Positions 13,201-25,200 of a stretch of 64,000 nt of DNA are shown in pieces; the first letter of the stretch is position 1, and each line of letters begins with the position of its first letter. This stretch comes from Telmatactis stephensoni (Eukaryota > Cnidaria > Anthozoa > Actiniaria > Isophelliidae), in NCBI GenBank assembly GCA_029948255.1, contig JALIZF010001921.1, positions 372,001 through 436,000 of the forward strand, given 5' to 3'. The notes below the pieces were generated by a model, which was not told the origin of the DNA, did no database searches, and saw nothing but the letters and a program-made list of their open reading frames with translations. The translations under genes were made by a program, and so were the position numbers.

Positions 13201-16200
13201 TCCAAGGATGTCTTTGCTTTGTCTGTTATTATCACTGGTCATCCTGAACGAGCTTCCGTAGTCTTGAATAATTCATCGTGTGTATGAAGAGTTTTGAATG
13301 TGTCACTTTATGTATCACTGCACTGACAACAATCTCGTTTTAATTTAATTATTGATTTTACAGATTCTTGCGAGAATGGCCAAGAATAATCCTGAACGTG
13401 TCTTACTCTCTTGTCAAACGCTTGTCACCCTTTCTGAGGCAAATTGACTACGCCCTTGATTGGATGCATATTGAAGCTGGTAGAGCACTGTACAGGTATG
13501 CAGGCCATCGATAGACAGAGTGACGTTCTTTCTTTCATGACAGTATCAGTTTATTTCACCATGGCTACAGATAACATGGCACAGTACAAATTAGTTCCAT
13601 GTTATTATAGACTAGGAGCCAGAACCCTGAAAAAATGGGATCGTAGCACACCCCCTACATATTTTGTCTGACACCAGAAAATGAAAGTAGGGTGCCTATG
13701 GAACATTTTTAGGTATGATGTACTAAGGTACCCGTGGGCCATCATTATGTAAGGGACCTTTTTCTACGTACCACTATGCCCCCTCAAAATAATGCACTCA
13801 AGAGGTGTTAACTGGATATCATAGTTTAATTTTGTATATCTTTTAAAAAAATCACCGAAATATCTTCAAACTTTGTACAAATGTCTGTTACAAAAGTAGT
13901 TTTGGAATTATTAAAAGAATCCATGGATACTGTGTTGTCATGGTAACCGTTGCTATGGAAAATTGAAATGTTGTGTTATAATGCTAGTTTTTGAATGAAA
14001 TAGCATGGTAAATTTTACAAAAAGTACACTGGACCAAAATATTGTACAATTAGCTATCAAGACTGACATCTCAAACACGAAATAACGCATTTTACTACGT
14101 TCTATAAACATAGTATGCATTCTGGTTGTGTATTTTTGTCCCTAGCAACGAGATATTGAGATTATATAAGGGCACATTAATCTAAATATATCATTGTTAC
14201 AGTGCTTAACATTGTTCAAAACATAACATTAAACCACAATTGATATCTCACAGGCTAAAATTGCTCCCATGGGAACCGTTACCATGGGAACAATTTGCTT
14301 ATTTAAGAATTGTGTTCTGGATATAATTAAGATTCTTTAATTGAATAAGTAGAAATGTTCATGAGTTATTTACATCTTTTCTCTTAACTTCTTCTAACTC
14401 TTGTTTATCAAAAACGAGATATCTGTATTTCAGGTTAGTACATCATCAAAATATGTCAACAGAGATAAGACGACACTATTCTCTTCTGGAATTTATGTGC
14501 AACACAAGAATCGGCTTTCTCAAAAGTGTTTTGTTTGAAGAACTTATTCAATTTATTGTTTCCAAGCTAAAAAGTGCTTGCTTTGACATTAATAACTACT
14601 GTATTAGGGTAAACTGACGCTGAACTTTTGCCACGAGGGAGCTTCCCATCTTTCAGTTTTGTTTTGAAATTCTTACAGATTGCGTAGTGCTGCCATTTTA
14701 ATTGATAAATTAAAAGGTTCCACATAATTTATTGTTTCATTTGCTGGTCAACTTAATTACTAAGCTACTAACCTTTGATGAATTGGGCTCACTTCGTGTT
14801 AACAGGATCTATATTTCTTCATCGTTCCATCCGCCATCTTGAGTTTGTTCGAGAACTGTGTTAAGTACGGTATCTGTACAGCCGCTTAAGTAATCCCCAC
14901 CGTTTAAGTGATCCCCGCCACTTAAATGATCCCCATATCGCCACTTAAATGATCCCCGCTGCTTAAATGATCCCCATTCGCCGCTTAAATAATCCCTGGA
15001 GAAAAAAATTGGATCTGGACCCTCAGGACTGTGGACTACAAACGTTGTAAGTGTGTCTACATGGCAACAACTAACCAAACAATCTTTCTTGTTTACTGAT
15101 TCTCTCTTGCGATGTCTATGAGGCATATTTGACATTGCCCATACAATGATCCAGTCAGCCCATTCTCCATCCTTTCGCATTCGTGTCAATACGAGTTCCA
15201 TCCACGATGATTTATGAAACTACTTACAGACAACTTTTTCTGACAGAAATGATTTTAGTTTTGTACAACAGCTATTCTTCGACTCAAGAGTTTTTGTCGT
15301 TCACTGCTCTAACTTGAAAAAAACCCCTCTTAAATACAAAATAGATATTCAAACTTACCTCATTTTTGTCAGCTCGGTTTGAATAGGCCCCTTGCAGCAC
15401 GTCGGAATGCAGCTCAATTTGGAGGGCAAAACAAAAGAGTTTCAATGTCCAGAGAACTGGAACCTATTGTTTTGCCCTCCAAATTGAGCTGCATTCCGAC
15501 ATGCTGCAAGGGGCCTATTAGGTTCTGAATCCGATTCACGAGACACAGAATTAGCGATTAAAACGCCAATGCAAACTATAATATAAAACCTTGTGGTGAA
15601 AAAGTGCATTTCTAGATCTTTACTGTGCAACTGACTAAAACTAACCAAAATGGCACAACTGATACGCTACAGCTGCTGACTCAAAGGTCACAATCGTCAA
15701 GACATGTACTTCTGGTTGAATGAGTTAATTTTGCCGTAATAAAATAGACATGTACTTCCAGTTGAATGACTTGAAAGATTATTAATATAACAATACCCCA
15801 CTATTTACAAAAAGAAGGAAACAATTTTGATAAGAATGTACTGAAATTCTGCACATTTCTTTTGTCGTTCAGTAATCCGTATTCCCAATCAAAAAATTCC
15901 GGGGATCATATAAGCGGCTATTGGGGATCATTCAAGCGGTGGGGATCATTTAACCGGCGATTTGGGAATCATTTATGCGGCGGGGATCGCTTAAGCAGCG
16001 GGGATCACTTAAGCGGCTGTACAGTATCCCTGTGGCCGGTTTGCCATATAAGGGATTTACGTCATAATGACGTGTGCCTGACTACACAGTATTGTGTGTG
16101 TTGCTATGTGTGGGCAAGTTTGGGCACTCCTGCTGTTACTGAAGTTTTTTTCATTTATTTGGGCACTTTTACATCAATTTTGTAAGTAATTATGAATTAA

Positions 16201-19200
16201 TTCATACATGGAGAAGTTATATATACTTTTGGATTACATTTCCAAGTAGTTGCTTTACAATTGACACCTTGTTTTTAGCTTAAAATTTCCATTTAAGTTC
16301 AGTTTATCGCCGCAGGCCCGTAGGCTGCATTATGAACGGGAGGGTTCGTTTCGGAATTAGGGTGGACCAATTTTGTGAAGAATAAAGCTCTTCTGAGAGC
16401 AAGTAGAACATTTTAAGAATCCATTTTGCAATATCGATATCCATTATGCGAGTGCAAACCGCGAGCCGCTCGGCCAATTTATTAAAAAGCTACTGATTTC
16501 TCGCGAGTTGTCAAACAGCAGAAAAAGGTCCAGACCGCGGACATTATCAATGTGGGAGTAGGGGGCTCGTCCAAAACCCCCCAGCCTATGGACCTGCGCC
16601 AATATTTTTAACTAAAGACTGAAATGAACGCATTATTACTTTTGCTGTTTGCAATTCCAATGTTTTATTCATGAGTATTTCATTAATTTCGCATGGATTT
16701 TACAAGTACATTTTTCTTTTTTCTTTTCCCTCAAGTTTCCAAATTCTTGCTGTTTAGCCATCAATGTAGTCTTACAGCACATCCTTGACAACATGAATCA
16801 TCATGGAAACTAGTGATTCAAGTGATGACGAACTGAAACTTTTACAACCCTCCAAAAAACTTAAGATAGACTTAACCAGATGTATTATTTGTCAAGAAGT
16901 TAATTGCAATAAATTACGAAGTTCGACGGAAGTAGGTTTAGAGTCATTCAGTGAAGCCTTAAAAGTAAGGCAAGATGACTTGTTTCAAAGAATTCCAAAT
17001 AATGTGGACAACTTGAAGTCTCTGAAGATTGTGTGGCATTGGAATTGCTTTCAAAGCTATACCAGGAAGCGAAATCTTAGTTTTGTCACGTCAGTGGTTT
17101 CTTTGGATGAAAAGAACTGTGATGCTGGCAAGCCAAGATCTAGATCACAAGTGAAGGAAATTGACTGGTCCTTTTGTATGTTTTGCCAGCAAGTGAAGTG
17201 TAAAGGAATCAAGAAGTTGATGAATGTTTCTACATTTGATACCTGTAAGACAATAGAAGAGGCAGCAAAAAGAAGAAATGACTCACACATGTTTTTACAA
17301 ATTCAGGACGTTGACTTAAATTGCCACAGGTGCCAAGTATCATAAAACTGTAGATCGCTGTATGTTACCAAATCTAACTTAAATTACAATGATACTTCAG
17401 TTGAGTGCGAGGATATCTACACATTGGCATTCAAAGAGTTTATAAAAGAAATTCAGCCAGAATTTAATGCGGGAAAGGCAATAGATATGAAAACCCTGTT
17501 AGAATCTTATAAGACCATTTTAACGGGATTTGGATGTACTACTGCATCTAGTTATAGAACTGAAGGACTTAAACGCAGGCTTGAGAATTATTTTCAAGAT
17601 CAGCTTGTGTTTCAAAAGCAGCCAGATCCCTCAAAAACTGAATTGGTTTATTCTAGTTCCATATCTTTGCAAGATATCATCAATGCAGTCGCCAGGACAT
17701 CTTCCCAGAAACAAACCCTCACCGTCTCCCACCTCCCACGAGCCAAAGCATTCTCTGACAGTCAATGATGAAAGCTCAACACTTTACCATGCTGCACAAA
17801 TCCTGAGATCAATAATAAAGGAAAATAAATAATATTAACATTCAACCTGTGATTTTGGAGGACTTGAGCATTGACAATGGGAAATCATTTGTACCACAAG
17901 ATCTATATAAGTTTTTATGTCATGTGGTATCAAATCCACGCAAAGTAGACGGAGACAGTCCAGCTGTGACTGAGCCTGACGAACAACACATTTTAGCAAT
18001 AGCGCAGGATATCATTCATGCTACAACTCATGGGAGGGTTAAGACCCGAAGCACGTGGGATTAGCGATGTCTGTGCGCCATGCAACGGGTTCGAAGCAGC
18101 TCATAACCATGCTCGATCGTCTAGGGCACTGCTCATCGTATGATGAAACTGAGCGCATAGATACTAGTTTAGCTCTAGAGGAACTCGCAAAGTCTGAGAA
18201 TCTTGGTGTTTGTATTCCATCCAATATAGAACCTGGAGGATTTGTACAAGTAGCTGGTGACAACAATGATTTCAATGAGGAGACCCTTGATGGAAAAACA
18301 AACCACTCATGCCACAACAGTAGTCCTTTATCAAAGAAAGCCGTATGGACCAAACCCTAAACCTGTTGCTTATTCCAATCAGAGACAAAAAAAGAAGATC
18401 TCTAGACAGCGCAGTGTCAACGCAAGAGCTATTTGAATTTGGTGCCCATGGTAAACGACCTGCTGTGACATGCTACAAAGATAAGATTGAAGAGCAATGG
18501 TTTGAACATGCACAGAGTCCACAAAGATTAGTAGCAATTCGGATGGACCTTGGTTGGTTTCTAACTAGACTTTGCACTGACAGATTGTTTACTGTAGATC
18601 TCAGTCAACCTAATGGCGCAGTGCAACAGTCCCTACCAAGCTGGAGTGCTTTCAGATATCAAACGAGCTCCCGTCTGTAACCTCTACAGGTACTGCCCAT
18701 TGATAAATTATTTGCCAACAGAATATAGCACCATCTATACCTTAATGAAAAATGTGCAAGCTATGATGAGTAATCTAGGACAACGTCACAGTGTGATCAC
18801 CTTTGACACTTGCAATCTTCATGAAGCTAAAGCTCGCATTTTTGTTATTCATATTAATTCTAACTGATGTTCATTCACTTTCTTGTTTACAAGGCAAAAG
18901 AAATACAATGGAGAAGGCCTGAAGAGCTCAGGAACATAATAATCAGGATGGGTGGGTTTCACATAGCACTTAATTTTCTATCGGTCATTGGAAAGATGTT
19001 TCAAGACAGTGGCATTGAAGACCTATTAATAGAATCTAGAGTCTATGTGGCAACAGTGCTTCTGCTCTGCTGAAGGGCAAGTCTTATAACAGAGGTCTAC
19101 GGGCACACAAGCTTCTGATGGAGGCTTTGCTGAGGATACAAGGGCAAGAGTTTAGTAAGTGGATAACAGATAGTGAGCCTAGTACGCTGATGGAAGATCA

Positions 19201-22200
19201 CCGCTACATCACTTTGATCAACGCAGTCAATATTTTGCAAACAACAAAGTCCCTTTACAAGCTTCATTTGCAGCGCTCTGTGAGAAGATACCGAAAATAC
19301 AAGAACTGTTTTCAGAGTTTAAACGGAAAGCCTGCAAGAAGTCCAAGCTGTTTCATTTCTGGAATTTGTATATAGATGTTGTCATGCTCTTGCTTCGATT
19401 TATCAGAGCAGAACATGAGGGTTCCTGAGAACTGCACCTCACCTCAGTAGGTGAAATGGTGCCTTACTTTTTCGCTATGGACCGCATTAATTACTCAAGG
19501 TATTAGTAATGAGTTTTAGATATCCTTAATACTTCCAATAATCCTTGTGGGGAATAATATTCTAAACTAAAACGTAAGAAACAATGAAATCTATTCACAA
19601 GAGGACTGTATCGGAAAAACATTGATGCAATGCAAGATAACAAGTTCTGTTGCAAATGTGCTGCTCGCGTTTTAATGTATAGTTAAAAAACTCATTAATA
19701 ATTCATAAGGCAAACACAATGAAAATCGCCACCGTGACGAGTGTCTTTATATCTGATAAAGATTCGGCCTAATTTACATGAACTTTAACCTCGATTTTCT
19801 CCAAGATAAATGAAGATATTTTTGAATTTCTTTTAGAGAACAACTCTAATATGTGTTGGAGTTTTTTAAGCCGTATAAAGAACTCGAGATCGTGTTTTAT
19901 CGGTATAAAGATCCTCGCCTACGGCTCGGATCTTTATATCCGATAAAACACTCTCTCTCGTTCTTTATACTATACTTTTAATGCATAGTTTTGTATAATT
20001 TTTATTGTTTTTTGAAGATGGCTTCCCGTTTACCTGGCTGATATGCAGATGCTACCCACATACGCCCCTGATGTGTACAACGAGTTTAAGAATGGTAACC
20101 ATCCAGTTGCTAGATCTAGTCAACCATTTGGTCAAGTTTGGACGGACATGGCACTTGAACAGAGTATAAATCTTGATAGCAAGTCTGCAGGTGGTATTGT
20201 TGGTGTAACCCAGAATGCTTCGGCGTTGGAAAGGTGGTTCTTAACAAGTCACGAAAGAGCGGCAATAACCTCAGCAACAAAGAAAATGTGCAAGTTTGAT
20301 GATTGCAACAAAGTTGGTTCTCACAAAGAGGCTGGTGCGCAAAGAGTCAAGAGGGATGAGTCCGATATACAACAGCTTTTGCAAACTATTTCCACAACCA
20401 TGTCAAACCCTTTTGACCTCAGTGAAGGTTCAACGCAGGATCCAACGCCTCTAAGGAATATTGTAACTGGAGTAATAATGCCTCATGACACCGCTGATCG
20501 CCTAGTTAGTTCGTTTGCGACTGGAAGCCAAGAATTAAAGAAGTTCATGGCACAACGATTACAAACAGCAAAAGTTCCATTTTGGGACACAATGTCAAAG
20601 CTAAATATCACAACGTTTGCGTCGCTGTCAAAAGCAATCAAGGTAAAGAGCACAGATGAAAAGATCATGACCATCTCAACTGACCGCAGCCTGTTTGGAA
20701 GACTCCTTATTGCAGCAAAATGTCGTGATGTCAACCTAAAGGAAGTCTTCAAATACGAGCTTTCTTCAGTACCATTCTCTTTAGCTTATGCACATGGCTC
20801 ATTAAGAAAAACAACGAAGAGTGTTCTGCTTGGAGAACTGGAGAAAGAAAAGCCATGTAGAAGGACGCCTTCCTGACAGTCAACTACCAACAGCCTACGT
20901 CCTAGGATGGCATGGCGATGATCCAAATGCTACAAACTGGAGGTTGCCGAACATTTGGAGAGCTCACCAAAAAGCATTATCGTATGATTTCAAGCCATTT
21001 TTATCACGAAAACTGCACCAGGGTGGATGTAGTTTTTGATAGATATGATGTTATTCCGTCAATCAAAGAAAGCGAAGAGTGAAGCGTGGTGCAAGCAATG
21101 CCCTGGAAATCAAAATTGCCAGCGGAAGTACGCCGATTCCAAAGCAATGGCTGAAATTCATTTCCAATGTGCGTAACAAGATCAACCTTAGTCACTTCCT
21201 GTGCCAAGAGTGGATTGAAATCGGTCAAAAGGAGCTCCATCCTGGTCATCAGCTGGTCATTGCAGGAGGATTTTGAAGATCCATGTGACGCTTTTATGAT
21301 ATCAACCCAATCTGTGATTCCTCTGCCAGAGCTAAGGTCTAATCATGAAGAAGCCGACACAAGGATGATCTTACATGCCAACATGCATCTCATAGTAAAA
21401 AACGTATCATTATACAGTCACCAGACACTGATGTCGCAGTACTGTCTGTACATACCGTCAAGTCACTACAATGCGATGAACTCTGGTTTAAAACTGGTAC
21501 CAAGGATAAAGTTAGATTCATCCCAGTACATCTGATAGCAGACAAGCTTGGAGTCAGTATGTGTGCATCCCTTCCAGGATTTCACGCCCTCACTGGCTGT
21601 GATTCAAAGAGTTCTTTCTTTGGCATTAGCAAAAAGAAGGCATGGAAAGCATTTGTAAACGATGTTGATACTTAAGATGGTGTCAGTAACCTGGGAACTA
21701 CGTTTCCTCCAACACAACGTTCTCTACGAGCATGCCGAGAAGTTTGTATGTTCCTTGTACACCTCATCGCCAAAGCTGGGATAACAGCCAATGAAGTGCG
21801 TTACTGGGTGTTTTGTCAGAAGCAACAAAAGAGTGAATGCCTACCACCTACATCCAACAGTCTACATCATTACATCGAAAGAGCGAACTACCAGGCATAT
21901 GTGTGGAAAACATCAACCATTCCTTTGCAACAACTACCTTCGCCTGTTGATAATGGTTGGATCAACGCAGAATGCAGCAGATTAGCTCCGAAGTTGATGT
22001 CTCAAGATCCAGCTCCAAAGGCCTTTTAGAACTAACACGCTGCAAGTGCAACACATCAGTATGCAGAAGGGGTGATCCCTGTAAAGCAAACCAGATGCCA
22101 TGCACAGAAGCCTGTCTATGCATGAACGATGAAACTTGCCAGAACCCGCACAAACCCGAGGCATTAGACGACACAGATAGCGACCAAGATTAAGTCTTGT

Positions 22201-25200
22201 GATAATCAGTGTTCTTCTCTAATTTTTCCCTTAGATTGTAAATACAGATGTAAATATGATTAATTGCAGTCACTGTGTTGACTAATTCAGGACGATGATT
22301 AATAATAATGATAAAAATTTATTTACATATGGCGCATTTCTATGTAAATAATCATGCGCAAATTCATACATGCAGCATAACACCTATCTATAAAATCACT
22401 TTAAAAGTCTAAATAATCTAAATAATATATTTCAAAGCAAATTGTTCCCATGGTAACGGTTCCCATGGGAGCAATTTTAGCCTGTGAGATATCAATTGTG
22501 GTTTAATGTTATGTTTTGAACAATGTTAAGCACTGTAACAATGATATATTTAGATTAATGTGCCCTTATATAATCTCAATATCTCGTTGCTAGGGACAAA
22601 AATACACAACCAGAATGCATACTATGTTTATAGAACGTAGTAAAATGCGTTATTTCGTGTTTGAGATGTCAGTCTTGATAGCTAATTGTACAATATTTTG
22701 GTCCAGTGTACTTTTTGTAAAATTTACCATGCTATTTCATTCAAAAACTAGCATTATAACACAACATTTCAATTTTCCATAGCAACGGTTACCATGACAA
22801 CACAGTATCCATGGATTCTTTTAATAATTCCAAAACTACTTTTGTAACAGACATTTGTACAAAGTTTGAAGATATTTCGGTGATTTTTTTAAAAGATATA
22901 CAAAATTAAACTATGATATCCAGTTAACACCTCTTGAGTGCATTATTTTGAGGGGGCATAGTGGTACGTAGAAAAAGGTCCCTTACATAATGATGGCCCA
23001 CGGGTACCTTAGTACATCATACCTAAAAATGTTCCATAGGCACCCTACTTTCATTTTCTGGTGTCAGACAAAATATGTAGGGGGTGTGCTACGTTTTGCA
23101 ATTTCTAGGCCTCTTTTAGAAATTGGCTCCTAGACTATTAAAGCTATAAAACATGTAACAGCACAACTCTACACCACAGTACAACACAACACAACACAGC
23201 AGCACTAATTAAAACTACTAATGCAATGCAACACTGCACTATACAGCATATTATAATAGCGCAATACAACACAACACCACTTAACATAACACAGTGGCAA
23301 AACGCATCACACTGCAACACAGTTTAACACTACAACATTACACAACGTAGCATAACGCTACACAGCACAGCACACAACGTAAAACAGCATACAACAACAC
23401 AACAACACAGACTATAAAACATCCCACTTGGCGTGTGCTTATTTACCGTGGCCCTATACTGTGTCTTATATGCCATGTTTAATTGTGTTTGTCAGGCAAG
23501 GAGAGACGTCTAATTCCATCTATATTGTACTCAATGGTCGACTACGTTCAGTTGTTACACTTGAGGACGGCAAGAAAGAGTTGGTCAGTGAAGCTGGTCG
23601 TGGAGAAATTATCGGACTGGTGAGTACAAAAAACTTTCAAAGCAGTTCGCGGGTTGTACGTTAGTTGATTGTACTTGTTTTGTTGCAGGTCGAAGTCCTT
23701 ACTCAGTCTCCTAGAGCCACAACAGTTCACGCAATTCGGTAAGAAAACTTATATTTATTGTATTAAATGACAAGCCAGTGATGAGGGGAAAACTGAAGAA
23801 CGTTGCATTGACTACGGTTCTGACTTACAAACTAGGAAACCTGCGCGTTGACGTACATTACGGTTACGTAACTTTTGTGTATATGTTACGGCATTGTTGC
23901 GCAACAGTTAAGTATCAGTTACAGTACGGTTATGCAACAGTTACCCCACGGTTGCACAACAGTTACGTATCGTTTACGGTACGGTCACGCAACAGTTACG
24001 TAATATTTACGTAATATTTACGTAACATAATTCGGAACAGTTACAATACGACAAAAATGCACCACACAATACAAAGTCAGGCCTACGTACCGACGCAATG
24101 GCCTGATATGTCAAAATGACAGACACATAGCATGTTAACAAATTCACAATTACTGATGACAATTTTGTCTTTACAGAGATACCGAGATCGCGGTTCTTCC
24201 TGACGGTCTACTGAACACCATCAAACGACAACACCCACAGGTATTGAAGGTTATTTGTCTGATCCGTGCGTCTGTACTTCAATAGATTCACAGATGACGT
24301 CAAAATGTGATGAGAACAAAAAAGTACGCCACGAGACGAAGTCTGCCACCCTTGCTTCCCTTTTGTTCTTACCACATTTTGACGTCTTCTGTGCATCTAT
24401 TAGAGTACAAACCCACGGGAAAATGAATATCTTTCTTTTATATAATATTCATCAAAACATTTCAACCAATCAGAGCGCGCGTAAGATTCAATTACGTCAT
24501 CTATGCGCGTGTACTGTAATCAGACACGGCTTTCGACCAATCAGAGAGCGCGTAATATACCAATATTATATGAATACTGATACATTTGTCTTTGCTTTGT
24601 GTACCAGGTTGTGTCTCGTCTTATTCATTTACTGGGTGAACGATTGCTTGGTCACTATAGACGAGGAACTGTACGAACAGACACGCTATTAGGTAACTAC
24701 AAGAGACCATAATACTAAGAGAGCGAAACTCAGTATTGATGTCTGTGCGATGTTCGCGGCGACTTAGGCTATTTTTAGTAACTTCGCCATCGCGCGAGCA
24801 AGGCCCTCAACCAATAGAATTTGCTTTTTGGCGTGCGCGCGGAAGGGACCGTTTGAATTCTATTGTTCAAGTGCCTTGCGCGCGCGCGATGGCGAAGTTA
24901 CTAAAAATAGCCTTAGGCGCCACGAACATCGCACAAACATCAATACTGAGTTTCGCTCTCTTAGTATTATGGTCTCTTGGTAACTAGCGATAGTAAAAGA
25001 TAATACTTGGCAGATAGACGAAAAAGTGTGAACGTAGGAATGAAAGACGCGAGGAAAGATAGAGGGAATGAAAGAGGAATGAAGAAATTGAACTGAAAAT
25101 AGAACAGATATACAGGAAAGTAGAGTTGGAGAAGAGATGTGGGAGAAAGAAGGGTAAGAAAAGGATGGGATTGCATGGAAAAGGGAAGAAAGAATTAAGA

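Larger units (their letters stand above)
13615..23130 (+). mobile_element. 9.5-kb DNA transposon with ~690-bp TIRs, in NTE intron 18
   Basis: The bounds come from TIR ends (GGAGCCA / TGGCTCC) and a 7-bp direct repeat TAGACTA at 13608-13614 and 23131-23137. The arms at about 13647-14300 and 22434-23092 read as essentially identical inverted copies, which implies recent insertion or conversion. Only the outermost 33-42 bp differ. Inside are a nested foldback element (14874-16024), a long broken coding region (16803-22193) and a SINE-tail fragment near 22285. There is no reverse transcriptase, no LTR and no obvious DDE transposase. The superfamily is not assigned. The element sits wholly within an intron, in the same orientation as the host gene. 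Confidence 0.85.

Noticed and set aside
15442..15648. Open frames inside the nested element
   Set aside because: They run through inverted repeats, differ in frame, and have no recognisable protein sequence.
13615..23130. LTR retrotransposon or endogenous virus
   Set aside because: The long terminal repeats are inverted, not direct. There is no reverse transcriptase, protease, integrase or primer-binding site.
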